Positions 28,651-37,404 of a stretch of DNA of 64,000 nt are shown piece after piece. The notes under the pieces were generated by a model. The model saw only the letters and a list, made by a program, of their open reading frames with translations. It was not told the DNA's origin and did not search any database. The position numbers and the translations under genes are program-made. Each line of letters opens with the position of its first letter. The first letter of the stretch is position 1. Origin of the DNA: UKL13-2 sp043744255 (GTDB taxonomy: Bacteria; Pseudomonadota; Gammaproteobacteria; Burkholderiales; Usitatibacteraceae); contig JAYTVA010000058.1 of NCBI GenBank assembly GCA_043744255.1, positions 17,155 through 81,154 of the forward strand, given 5' to 3'.

Positions 28651-29112
28651 ATGAAAGCCCGCGCGCAAGGGTTCACGTTGCTTGAGATTTTGATCGTCAT
28701 CACGATCATCGGACTCACTTACACGTTGCTGCCCAAATTTTTTTTCAACGGCGTTTCCGGGGCGGAGCTGAAATCGAACGCGCGCCAAGTCGCCGGTGGC
28801 CTGAAGCTCGCGCGCGACAACGCCATCTATTCGCGCAAACCCGCGTTCCTCACGCTCGATTTAGCCAATCGAGAGTTCACGATTGGTGGCGATGCCAATG
28901 TGCACAAGCTGCATCCGGAAGTCGAATTGAAGCTGTATACCGCGCAGGATGATTTGATTTCTGAGACGACCGGCACAATTCGTTTCTTTGCCGACGGCTC
29001 GTCTAACGGCGGTCGTGTCACGGTGGGCGCAGGTGGTCGTGCGTATCTCATCGACGTGGATTGGCTGACGGGCCGCGTGACCATCGATGAAGCAGAAGTT
29101 GGTAAGATTTAA
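28651..29112 (+). CDS. gspH: Type II secretion minor pseudopilin GspH
   Basis: A 153-residue prepilin with the cleavage site AQG/FTLLE after a short leader and a following hydrophobic stalk. The globular domain (NARQVAGGLKLARDNAIYSR, FFADGSSNGGRVTVG) has the GspH/FimT layout. It lies between gspG and gspI in the standard order. Confidence 0.88.
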   Translation: MKARAQGFTLLEILIVITIIGLTYTLLPKFFFNGVSGAELKSNARQVAGGLKLARDNAIYSRKPAFLTLDLANREFTIGGDANVHKLHPEVELKLYTAQDDLISETTGTIRFFADGSSNGGRVTVGAGGRAYLIDVDWLTGRVTIDEAEVGKI

Positions 29113-29113
29113 G

Positions 29114-29569
29114 ATGGCAAAGCCTAATCCCCGCCTGCCGATTGCGGCAAAAATGCCCCGAAACGCCCGTGGTTTCTCATTGTTGGAGATTCTGGTTGCG
29201 TTCGTGTTGTTGGCGCTAGCGATGACGGTGTTGATGCAAATTTTTTCGACCAGCTTGAATGGCGCGGCGGTGGCGGATCGTTACGCCAAGGCCAGCATGT
29301 TGGCGGAGTCGCGCCTCGCGGCGGCGGGCGTGGAAGCAGCGCTGAAAGAGGGTAGCACCAGCGGCAGCTTTGACGATACGTTTTCGTGGCAAGTGGACGT
29401 GAAGCCTTATGTGGAGCCCACCACGGACGCAGCGACGCAGAATTTTGAGCAGCAATTGTTTGTGCGTTTGTTTGAAGTCACCAGCACCGTGTCATTCGCC
29501 AATGATGATCGCCGTTCACGTTCGGTGACGATTTCGAAATTGCAAGTCGGCGCGAGGCAGACGCCATGA
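29114..29569 (+). CDS. gspI: Type II secretion minor pseudopilin GspI
   Basis: A 151-residue prepilin starting at the ATG at 29114, one base past the gspH stop. The cleavage site is NARG/FSLLE. The stalk LVAFVLLALAMTVLMQIF carries the family's typical pattern, followed by a small GspI domain (AKASMLAESRLAAAG). An internal ATG at 29150-29152 is a possible alternative start that would give a shorter leader. The stop overlaps the gspJ ATG. Confidence 0.88.
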   Translation: MAKPNPRLPIAAKMPRNARGFSLLEILVAFVLLALAMTVLMQIFSTSLNGAAVADRYAKASMLAESRLAAAGVEAALKEGSTSGSFDDTFSWQVDVKPYVEPTTDAATQNFEQQLFVRLFEVTSTVSFANDDRRSRSVTISKLQVGARQTP

Positions 29570-30252
29570 TGTGGCGGAAAAATCGCGGCTTCACGCTGAT
29601 CGAATTGCTGCTCGGCCTCGCGCTATTGGCGATGATGATGGCGCTGATTTACGCGACGCTGAATTTTGCCTTGCGTGCGTGGGACACGGGTGACGCGCGC
29701 ATCACCGAATCGGCGCATCTGCGTGTGGTCGATAGTTTTTTACGGCGCGAATTGGGGCAAGTTTTTCCGGTGCGCTGGCGCGGCATTCCCGAATCCAAAA
29801 TAGCGTTCGACGGCGGCAAGCAGGACATCCGCTTTGTCACCGCGCTCAATATCGGCGCGGCTCCCGGCGATGGCGGCTTGCAATGGGGGCACATCTGGCT
29901 GGCCTCGGACGAAAAAAATGGGGAACGCTTCACCTCTTTGTTTATCAAACGAGATCGCTTTGACCAGTTTGCAAAAGATTGGTCAGATTTAACCGACACC
30001 AAACCCGTGCGCTTGATCGAGCGGGTGAAGGAACTGGACATCGCCTACTTCGGTGGCGAAAACGATCTCGCTGAGCCGACTTGGAGCAGCGAATGGAAGA
30101 ACCCACTTAGGTTACCGCAATTGATTCGATTGACCGTTAAACTCGATCACGGACGCGATATTCCGCCAATGATCATTAGCCTGCGCGTGGGTGAAGAGGC
30201 CGGGTGTTTTGACACCGGCTTCTCGCGCCAATGCGGGCCGAGGCGCGCGTGA
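29566..30252 (+). CDS. gspJ: Type II secretion minor pseudopilin GspJ
   Basis: A 228-residue prepilin whose ATG overlaps the gspI stop (ATGA). The cleavage site is KNRG/FTLIE. The globular part has FLRRELGQVFPVRWRG and the C-terminal region with VKLDHGRDIPPMIISLRVG, as in GspJ. Length fits the family. Confidence 0.9.
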   Translation: MMWRKNRGFTLIELLLGLALLAMMMALIYATLNFALRAWDTGDARITESAHLRVVDSFLRRELGQVFPVRWRGIPESKIAFDGGKQDIRFVTALNIGAAPGDGGLQWGHIWLASDEKNGERFTSLFIKRDRFDQFAKDWSDLTDTKPVRLIERVKELDIAYFGGENDLAEPTWSSEWKNPLRLPQLIRLTVKLDHGRDIPPMIISLRVGEEAGCFDTGFSRQCGPRRA

Positions 30253-31181
30253 GTGGGATGAATAAATCCCACGGCGTGGCACTGGTGATTGTGCTGTGGA
30301 TCGTCACCTTGCTGACGGTGATTGCCACCTCGTTTTTGTATGCGATGCGCACCGATACCAAGGTGGTGACCAACGCTCTAGCGCGCGCGCGCGCCGAAGC
30401 CGCAGCAGAAGCGGCAGTACACCGCGCTGTGTTCGAGCTTTACAAGCCGCCCAATATCACGGAACGCTGGCAGGCCGATGGTGTGCCGCATGAGTGGCGC
30501 TATCAGGATGCGACCGTTAACATCAGTCTGACGGACGAGTCTGCTAAAATCGACGTTAACTCGGCGTCCGATCAGCTTTTGCGTAGTTTGTTGACTTCGC
30601 AGGGACTGGACGATGAAAAAGCTGCCGCGGTAGTCGATGCGATGGCCGATTGGCGCGATCCGGATAACCTCAAGCGTTTGCACGGTGCGGAAGAGGCGGA
30701 ATACACAGCGGCGGGACGCAAATACAAACCGGCCAACGCGCCGTTTCAAACCATCGAAGAACTAAAACTTGTGTTGGGCATGACCCCCGACCTTTACCAG
30801 CGTCTTGAACCCTTGATTACGACTTTCTCCCGACAGCCCGGCATCAATTCGCAAATCGCTTCGCGCGACGTGCTGCGCGCTGTGCCGGGTGCGACCGATG
30901 CGCTGGTTGACGCGTATTTGCTGACGCGTGAACAGGCGCGTGCCGCGAAAGCATTCGTACAGCCGTTCCCGCCCGCACAGGCGTTCCAGGCCGGGGGCTC
31001 CGGTTTCGTGGTCGGCATTCATGCCACCGCAACTCTTGACGATGGCACGGTGTATGTGCGCGACGCGGTGTCATTGCGCGCCGCAAACCCGAGGCGGCCA
31101 GTGGTGTTCTTGCGTTGGCAAGAAGGCCAGCCGGGCAGCGAAACAAGCGCGGCGGGTGCATTGCCCGCTGTGAAAATTTAG
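30249..31181 (+). CDS. gspK: Type II secretion minor pseudopilin GspK
   Basis: The large tip pseudopilin. The GTG at 30249 overlaps the gspJ stop and has GAGG five bases upstream; the ATG at 30258 is an alternative. It gives 310 residues. The prepilin region NKSHG/VALVIVLWIVTLLTV has Val in place of Phe after the Gly and lacks the Glu at position 5, as in GspK proteins. Helical domains include DESAKIDVNSASDQLLRSLL and the ADWRDPDN calcium-site type segment. Confidence 0.92.
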   Translation: MSGMNKSHGVALVIVLWIVTLLTVIATSFLYAMRTDTKVVTNALARARAEAAAEAAVHRAVFELYKPPNITERWQADGVPHEWRYQDATVNISLTDESAKIDVNSASDQLLRSLLTSQGLDDEKAAAVVDAMADWRDPDNLKRLHGAEEAEYTAAGRKYKPANAPFQTIEELKLVLGMTPDLYQRLEPLITTFSRQPGINSQIASRDVLRAVPGATDALVDAYLLTREQARAAKAFVQPFPPAQAFQAGGSGFVVGIHATATLDDGTVYVRDAVSLRAANPRRPVVFLRWQEGQPGSETSAAGALPAVKI

Positions 31182-31190
31182 GGCGCACTG

Positions 31191-32807
31191 ATGGCCATCT
31201 CCACGTCATCCGTGCCGATGCTGGTGAGCGTCAATCGCCGGATCTCGGCTTTTTGGAGTTGGTGGACCGGCGACCTTAGCGCGCTCGTGCCGAAGCGGTT
31301 GGCGATGGCGTTCGCGGGTGATGCCTCACTTGCCGACATCGCCATCGACCAAAACGCACTGGTGCACGTAAAGGCGAGCGGTGCCACTTTGCAAGAGCTC
31401 AAGCGCGTGCCGATTGATCCAGCGAACCCGCTGTCGTCGCGCGTCGCGGTTGAAGAGTTGGTCAAGCGCTGCGGACGCGAAGTGCGCATCGTCGTGCCGA
31501 GTGGTGACGTGCTGCGCAAGAAAATTTCGCTGCCGATTGCGACGGAAGAGAATCTGCTCGATGTGGTCGGCTTCGAGATGGATCGGCACACGCCGTTTAC
31601 CCGCGATCAGGTGTACTACGGTACCCGCATCGTCACGCGCGACCCGGTGCGTGAACGCATCAATGTCATTCTCGCCGCGATTCCACGTGTGGCGTTAGAG
31701 CCCGCCTTGAGCCAGTTGCGCGCGGCGGGTGTCTCGGTGCATAGCATTGTCGTGTCCGACGAAGTTACCGGTGCTGCAGCCCCCATTGAATTACTGCCCA
31801 AGAGTGCCGAGCCGACGCGTCGCTGGAGCGCGATGCAGCGGCTCAATGTGGCACTGATTGCTGGCGGCGTGTTGCTCGCACTCGCGGCTGTGGTGCTGCC
31901 GATTTGGCAGAAGCGTGAGCAAGTGAAAGAGTTGATCCCGCTGTCGGCAAAAGCGGGAGCAGACTTTAAGGTCACGCAACGCGTATCGGATGAATACACG
32001 CGGCTGGCAAACGAGTACAACTTCATTGTCGGCAAGAAGCATGCGCACTACCCGGCCGTGATGTTGCTCGATGAGATCACGAAAATTTCTCCAGACACGA
32101 CTTGGATTCAGAGTTTCGAGCTGAAGACGCTACCGAAAACACGTGAGTTGCAACTTACGGGTGAAGCCACGTCGGTATCGAAAGTGATCGAGAGTCTTGA
32201 GCAAACCGCTTTTTTGCACGGCACTGTGCAGCGCCAACAGTCGCGTCAAGGGAGCCGGCCGAATATCGAATTTTTTACGCTTGCGAGCGAAGTTAAACCG
32301 CGACCCTTGCCGGAGAAGATCTTGCCGGATGCGGCGGTGATCGTACCCGTAGCGGCTGCCCCAGCGCCACCTGCGGGCGGCACCAACACAGCGCCCGTTG
32401 CGGTAGTGACGCCTGTTGTAAATGCTGCGCCGGTACCACCGACCGGCGGTGCGATTTCAAAGCCGCTTGCTGCACCACCATCGGCGGCCGCGAATCCAAC
32501 GCCCACTTCACCACCCCCCGCTGCGCCCAGAATTGTGCCCGCCGCGCCGCCTGCGAAAGTGGTCGTGCCGACATCTTCGCCGCCTCCCGTACCACGTCCT
32601 GGGTTGCAGTTGCCGCTGCTTGGTGGCCCCGGTAATGGGCCAATGGTCTCGCCCAACAATGGCATGCCGGTGCCGACTCCGGCAACCATTCCAAACGCAC
32701 CCGTGATGTTGTCGCCCGCCGCACCAACCACGCAACCCAACATCGCGCCCAGCATCGCACCCAACGCCGCACCAACCATCCAGCCGCCGATCAAGGAAAA
32801 GCCATGA
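31191..32807 (+). CDS. gspL: Type II secretion protein GspL with PilN-like part and Pro-rich tail
   Basis: Links GspE to the inner membrane. The 538-residue protein has an N-terminal actin-like PilM/GspL cytoplasmic domain (VVPSGDVLRKKISLPIATEE, GFEMDRHTPFTRDQVYYG), one membrane segment near residues 217-236 and a periplasmic PilN-like ferredoxin-fold domain. The last 150 or so residues are Pro/Ala/Thr-rich (for example PPVPRPGLQLPLLGGPGNGP), which is unusual. The stop overlaps gspM (ATGA). Confidence 0.88.
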   Translation: MAISTSSVPMLVSVNRRISAFWSWWTGDLSALVPKRLAMAFAGDASLADIAIDQNALVHVKASGATLQELKRVPIDPANPLSSRVAVEELVKRCGREVRIVVPSGDVLRKKISLPIATEENLLDVVGFEMDRHTPFTRDQVYYGTRIVTRDPVRERINVILAAIPRVALEPALSQLRAAGVSVHSIVVSDEVTGAAAPIELLPKSAEPTRRWSAMQRLNVALIAGGVLLALAAVVLPIWQKREQVKELIPLSAKAGADFKVTQRVSDEYTRLANEYNFIVGKKHAHYPAVMLLDEITKISPDTTWIQSFELKTLPKTRELQLTGEATSVSKVIESLEQTAFLHGTVQRQQSRQGSRPNIEFFTLASEVKPRPLPEKILPDAAVIVPVAAAPAPPAGGTNTAPVAVVTPVVNAAPVPPTGGAISKPLAAPPSAAANPTPTSPPPAAPRIVPAAPPAKVVVPTSSPPPVPRPGLQLPLLGGPGNGPMVSPNNGMPVPTPATIPNAPVMLSPAAPTTQPNIAPSIAPNAAPTIQPPIKEKP

Positions 32808-33460
32808 GCGCGTTCTCTCAGCGCTTAGCCCCAAAGAGTCGGCGCGTACTTGCCATTGTGTTGCTGCTGTTGCTGGTGCTGTTGCCGATCGCGGCGGTCG
32901 CCGCGCTGGCGTGGGTGGGCCATCGGCACTATGACGACACTTTGTTCGGCATGACGCGCCAGCTCAGGGGGCAAACGGCGCAGAATGCGACCCGCCCGAA
33001 ATTGCTGGAGGCGGTCGAGGTGCTGAAGGGCAAAGAGGTCAAGAAATACTTTTTCAAAGGGAGCACACCGGCTCTCGCGGGCGCTGAATTGCAAGATTTG
33101 GTGAAGGCGGTTGTTGAGCAGAACGGTGGTCGCGTGCAAACGGTGAACACGCCGCCGCACAAAGACGCCGACGGCTACCGGCAAGTGATGGCATCTTTTC
33201 AACTGTCGATCAACGTGCCCAATTTGCGCAATACCTTGTACGCGCTGGAGACCAAGGAACCGTACATTTTTGTCGATAATCTGACCGTCCGCTCGCAGTC
33301 CGGTTTTGGCTACAAGCCGCCAGCGGGTGCGCCAGAGCAGGAGCATTTTGTGACGTTCGATGTGTCTGCATTCGCGCCGCTGACCGTTGCTGAACCGGCA
33401 CCCGCGATAGCCGCACCGCCTGCGGCGACACCTGCCAAGCCGACGGGAGCTAAAGCATGA
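32804..33460 (+). CDS. gspM: Type II secretion protein GspM (PF10741-type)
   Basis: A 218-residue inner-membrane protein with one N-terminal membrane segment (VLAIVLLLLLVLLPIAAVAA) and a periplasmic ferredoxin-like domain (MASFQLSINVPNLRNTLYAL, PYIFVDNLTVRS). It ends in a Pro/Ala-rich tail. It matches the divergent GspM form of Xanthomonas- and Burkholderia-type systems better than the classical GspM. Both ends overlap neighbours by four bases, so translation is coupled. Confidence 0.85.
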   Translation: MSAFSQRLAPKSRRVLAIVLLLLLVLLPIAAVAALAWVGHRHYDDTLFGMTRQLRGQTAQNATRPKLLEAVEVLKGKEVKKYFFKGSTPALAGAELQDLVKAVVEQNGGRVQTVNTPPHKDADGYRQVMASFQLSINVPNLRNTLYALETKEPYIFVDNLTVRSQSGFGYKPPAGAPEQEHFVTFDVSAFAPLTVAEPAPAIAAPPAATPAKPTGAKA

Positions 33461-34338
33461 AGACGAGTCTGGCACTATTTTTGCAACGCTATGGCTTGAC
33501 GGCGCTGATCGCGTGCTCCATCGCAGGCGTGGTCGCGGTGATCGGTTGGGAAACAGGTTGGGCGCGCTACCTCACACCAGGCGCACCAAAATTTGATGGC
33601 GCGGGACGCAAGGCCGATGAGATCGCGATTTTCCCGAACTTCGCGTTGCCGCCTCTTGATCCAACGTTTAAAGAGACCGTAGAGCGCCCACTGTTTACGC
33701 AAGCACGCCGCCCGAATCCGCCTGCCGCTCCCGTTGTGGCGGCCGGACCGGCAATGGAAAAAGGTAAGTATCGCTTGACGGGAACATCCGTAAATGCGGA
33801 ATCGAGTACGGCGTTTTTGGTTGATGTGAAAACCGGTAGAACGCTGCGCGCGGTAAAGGGCACCATGGTGGATCCGGTGGGAACCCAGGCAGTGATGGTC
33901 TCATCGGTGGATCCGACGAGCGTGGTGCTGAAGTTGGGTAATGATACGGAGACGCTATCGTTGAGTACGGCGAAGTCAACGTTGGTTGCGCAAGTCGCAC
34001 CGCCGGCGGGACAGCCAGTGTCTGGGCTGCCGGTAATGGGTGCTGTACCGCAGCCCATGGCACCGGGTCAGCCCGCAATTTCGCCGGGCCCTCAGCCGAA
34101 TGTTTTTGGCCCCGGCGGGCCGTTTGGTGCCGGCATGGGACAGATGCCGGTGCCCTTGCCACCGGGGTCAACCGCTGGCCCGGTTCCGCCCGCACCGGGG
34201 AGCGTCGCCATGCCGTTTCCGCCGACCAATTCTGGCTCTGCAATACCGCTTCCGCCCGCTACTAGTGCGCAGCCCCAAACCAACGATCCAAATAGCACCG
34301 CGCTCAGGCGTCGGCGTTTTCAGAATCTTCCTCAGTAG
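33457..34338 (+). CDS. Type II secretion protein GspN/GspC-like (XpsN type)
   Basis: A 293-residue bitopic inner-membrane protein in the place of GspC. The N-terminal membrane segment ALIACSIAGVVAVIG is followed by a homology-region domain (YRLTGTSVNAESSTAFLVDV, VDPTSVVLKLGNDTETLSL). The C-terminal 100 residues are low-complexity Pro/Gly-rich and lack a PDZ domain. Position between gspM and gspD matches xpsN. It probably contacts the secretin. I leave the symbol blank because GspN and GspC naming is used inconsistently in these organisms. Confidence 0.75.
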   Translation: MKTSLALFLQRYGLTALIACSIAGVVAVIGWETGWARYLTPGAPKFDGAGRKADEIAIFPNFALPPLDPTFKETVERPLFTQARRPNPPAAPVVAAGPAMEKGKYRLTGTSVNAESSTAFLVDVKTGRTLRAVKGTMVDPVGTQAVMVSSVDPTSVVLKLGNDTETLSLSTAKSTLVAQVAPPAGQPVSGLPVMGAVPQPMAPGQPAISPGPQPNVFGPGGPFGAGMGQMPVPLPPGSTAGPVPPAPGSVAMPFPPTNSGSAIPLPPATSAQPQTNDPNSTALRRRRFQNLPQ

Positions 34339-34461
34339 CGCGCTTAAGAAAGCGGATACATGACAGCCTCAAAAACATTTCCCAATGTGCCGCAGCCGCG
34401 CCAAGGCGGTGCGGTTGTTTGCGAACCGGCCAACATCCGGTCACACGCCGACGCGGCGCGA

Positions 34462-36702
34462 ATGAAATTGCTCGGCCACACGCGCTATTCGCTGGTCGTG
34501 GTGCTCTCGGCATTGTCGGCGTGTTCGGTACTGTCGCCAATTAGCCAACGTGACGCAGACCCGAGCGCAGTGACGCCAGATGGGGTATTAGAGAAAACCG
34601 CCGAAACCCCCTTGGCAACAATCGCCCCGCCGCCTGCGGCGACGCCGCCGGTTTCCATCCCGGTCGGTATTAAGCCACCGCAGCCCGGAAGTCCACCCGC
34701 AATCGCCGCCGAAATTGCCGAACCCAAAATGTTTTCTGGCACCGGCGAGATGGTCAAACGCACCCCACCGCCCGCGCCCGCCGCGCCCGGCCCCGAAGAA
34801 TTTAACCTCCAGTTTGAGGCGACGGACTTACGCGCGATCGTCCAGACGATCATGGGCGACTATATGCGTGAGTCATTTACGATTCACCCAAGCACCACGG
34901 GCACGGCAACGATTCGTTTTTCTCGGGCCGTATCGCGCAAGGACCTGATTCCGATTTTGGAAATGCTGTTGCGGCAAAACGGGCAAGTAATGGTTCGAGA
35001 GGAAGGCATTTACAAAATCATGCCCGCCGCGTTGGGGATTCGTGGCTCTACGACCCCGCAAGTCGTGACACCAGCCACGGCGCTGCCAAATGGCTATTCA
35101 GTGCAGATTGTCCAACTGAAATTTGTTGGCACGACCGACATGAAGCGCATTCTTGAGCCGTATGCGTCCGATCCCGCATCGTCGATCAGGACAGACGATA
35201 TTCGCGGCCTGCTAATTTTGTCCGGGACCCAGCGCGAGCTCAAACATTTGCTCGACATCGTCGATCTTTTTGATGTCGATTTCTTGCGCGGATTTTCGGT
35301 GGGATTGTTTCCGATGTCCACGGACGTCAAAGCGCTTGCCGGTGATCTGGATCGCATATTTGGTGGTGCGGCACAGAGTCCGTTGGCGGGCATTGTTCGC
35401 ATCATTCCCATCGAGCGCATGAATGGTTTGCTGGTGGTGACTACGCAACCGCGATATCTCGAGGAAGCGAGGCGCTGGATCGAGAGGCTCGACAAGGGTG
35501 GCGGGGTTAGCGGGGGTCTGCGATTAAATGTGTACCCAGTTCAGCACGGTAAAGCGGATAAACTCGCGCAGCTGTTGAGTGATGTTTACGGCAATCGACA
35601 AGGCAGCACGTCGGCTCCTGCGCTCGCTCCCGGACAGCGTCCGGCGCAGATCGCTACGCCGTTTGCGCAAGGACAGTCAGCTCAGCCAGCTGCGCAGCCT
35701 GCGGCAGCGGCAACTGCTTTTACCAGCGCAGGCGTGGGCGTCTCGAAGGATGTGCGCATCATTGCCGACAACGACAATAACGCGTTGGTGATTCTCGCGT
35801 CACCGTCGGACTACGAAACCATTCAGATTGCCTTGAAACAACTCGACGTCCCGCGGCGACAGGTAAAAGTTGAGGTGCTGGTAGCAGAAGTCGCACTCAC
35901 CGATAACCTCAAATTTGGCATTGAATGGTTTGTGAAGTCGCGACCAGGAGTGGTCGGGGCACTGCGCAATTCTGGTTCGGTGCTGCCGCGTACACCAACC
36001 CTCCCGGCGAACACCGATTCGCGCTCGCAAATCGCTACGGCACCGGGTCTCCAGCTCATTGATGTGGTCGCAGGCGACGTCCGTGCCGTGCTGCAGGCGC
36101 TCGGTGAAGATGGAAAATCGCAGACGCTTTCAACGCCAAACGTCACGGTACTTGATAACGAGAAAGCATCGATCAATGTTGGTAATCAGATATCGGTGGA
36201 TACAGGTACGACCACCGGCAGTGGCGGGGTCACACAGACGTCGCGTCAGTACATCAGCACCGGCGTAATTCTTGAAGTTACGCCGCGAATCAATGCTGGC
36301 GGTAGAGTCACGTTGGAGATCAATCAGGAAATCAGTACCCCTGCGCCCGGCGGCGGGACGAACCCAAATATTTCTACCCGAAAGGCGAGAACCGTTGTGA
36401 ACGTGGCTTCGGGCGAAACCATGGTGCTCGCGGGACTGATACAAAACGACAGCAACTCAGGTTCCCAAGGTTTGCCCCTGCTGTCAAAAATTCCGATCAT
36501 CGGTGGACTGTTTGGTACGCAATCGTTCTCGAGAAATCGCAGCGAGTTGGTCATTCTCATTACGCCCGTGGTGATCAGCAACCCCGAGGACTCGCGCGCC
36601 GCCGTGGAGGAGTTGAGAAAGAAGTTGCCTTCGCTGCGCGATGTGTTCCCCGCAACGAAAGCCGACGTAAAAACAAACGCGACAGCGCCACAGCGACCAT
36701 AG
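34462..36702 (+). CDS. gspD: Type II secretion outer-membrane secretin GspD
   Basis: Forms the outer-membrane channel. The start chosen is the ATG at 34462, which gives a normal lipoprotein signal (MKLLGHTRYSLVVVLSALSAC) and 746 residues. The ATG at 34360 would add 34 residues before the signal. N-domains are visible (NLQFEATDLRAIVQTIMGDY; VQLKFVGTTDMKRILEPYAS), as is a linker rich in Ala/Gln near residues 400-420. The secretin domain ends with the typical LPLLSKIPIIGGLFGTQ and LVILITPVVIS. The lipidated N-terminus could allow self-targeting to the outer membrane; no GspS pilotin is seen here. Confidence 0.94.
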   Translation: MKLLGHTRYSLVVVLSALSACSVLSPISQRDADPSAVTPDGVLEKTAETPLATIAPPPAATPPVSIPVGIKPPQPGSPPAIAAEIAEPKMFSGTGEMVKRTPPPAPAAPGPEEFNLQFEATDLRAIVQTIMGDYMRESFTIHPSTTGTATIRFSRAVSRKDLIPILEMLLRQNGQVMVREEGIYKIMPAALGIRGSTTPQVVTPATALPNGYSVQIVQLKFVGTTDMKRILEPYASDPASSIRTDDIRGLLILSGTQRELKHLLDIVDLFDVDFLRGFSVGLFPMSTDVKALAGDLDRIFGGAAQSPLAGIVRIIPIERMNGLLVVTTQPRYLEEARRWIERLDKGGGVSGGLRLNVYPVQHGKADKLAQLLSDVYGNRQGSTSAPALAPGQRPAQIATPFAQGQSAQPAAQPAAAATAFTSAGVGVSKDVRIIADNDNNALVILASPSDYETIQIALKQLDVPRRQVKVEVLVAEVALTDNLKFGIEWFVKSRPGVVGALRNSGSVLPRTPTLPANTDSRSQIATAPGLQLIDVVAGDVRAVLQALGEDGKSQTLSTPNVTVLDNEKASINVGNQISVDTGTTTGSGGVTQTSRQYISTGVILEVTPRINAGGRVTLEINQEISTPAPGGGTNPNISTRKARTVVNVASGETMVLAGLIQNDSNSGSQGLPLLSKIPIIGGLFGTQSFSRNRSELVILITPVVISNPEDSRAAVEELRKKLPSLRDVFPATKADVKTNATAPQRP

Positions 36703-36766
36703 CGGACCGACAAATTTGGCGAGTGTTGTAAAAATGAAACACTTCAATAAAAAGCTGCGTGCGGAA

Positions 36767-36795
36767 TTGACGATGTCGCTAGAATTCTCTACCCT
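36767..36795 (+). promoter_or_regulatory. Candidate promoter of the small lipoprotein gene
   Basis: A -35 box TTGACG at 36767 and a weak -10 box TACCCT at 36790 are separated by 17 bp, about 60 bp before the GTG start. Confidence 0.35.
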
Positions 36796-36855
36796 ACGGA
36801 AAGCGCATTAGGTTAGAATCTACTTTAACTTTCGATTAGACAGAGCGGATTCAAC

Positions 36856-37278
36856 GTGGAATTTAGATTTTTTGCAAGGTTGGCGACCGCTGTTTTTTTG
36901 AGCATCCTGTTGACTGCATGTGCGACAAAAGTGCCTGATGCGGCGTCAGGTGAGTCGTCTTCGATGGCCAAGGTGGAGCAGGGTCTCGTGGTGCGGGCGC
37001 AGGAGCGTTGGGATGCGCTCATGGCAGGTGATGTCAATAAAGCCTACGAGTACATCAGCCCGGCTGGTCGATTGAAAATGCAGGCGAAAGATTATCGGTT
37101 GCGAATTAATACGAGCCACATCAAAAAGGTGGTGGTGAAAGAGGCCAAATGCAAGGCAGAGTTGTGTGAAGTGATGGTGTTTCTTGACTACACGGTGCTG
37201 AATGTTCCAACCAGTCAAGTATTCCCGGAACTGTGGATTTTGGATGAAGGCAAGTGGTGGTTTGTGTATCGTGGTTAG
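36856..37278 (+). CDS. Small lipoprotein, function unknown
   Basis: A 140-residue protein starting at a GTG. It has a lipoprotein signal ending in ILLTAC and a compact C-terminal domain (RAQERWDALMAGDVNKAYEY, FPELWILDEGKWWFVYRG) with the pattern of an NTF2-like or DUF4864-type fold, which is a guess from residue spacing. Base composition is a little more AT-rich than its neighbours. It follows gspD by 153 bp and has its own candidate promoter. I do not recognise a function. Confidence 0.75.
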   Translation: MEFRFFARLATAVFLSILLTACATKVPDAASGESSSMAKVEQGLVVRAQERWDALMAGDVNKAYEYISPAGRLKMQAKDYRLRINTSHIKKVVVKEAKCKAELCEVMVFLDYTVLNVPTSQVFPELWILDEGKWWFVYRG

Positions 37279-37317
37279 TACCCGCACCCGAAAAGTGTGG
37301 GCGAAGAAACGGAAAAA

Positions 37318-37346
37318 GTTTGAAAAATAGTTTTTGCTGGTATAAA
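37318..37346 (+). promoter_or_regulatory. Candidate promoter of the 37405 surface protein gene
   Basis: A -10 box TATAAA at 37341-37346 lies 17 bp after GTTTGA (37318) or 15 bp after TTGAAA (37320). The surrounding stretch is AT-rich. The gene also has a strong AAAGGAG ribosome-binding site at 37387. Confidence 0.45.
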
Positions 37347-37404
37347 CTTGTAGTGTTGTAGCTTCTAAAAAGTGATCACTTTCTCTAAAGGAGTACCTTA
37401 AAAA

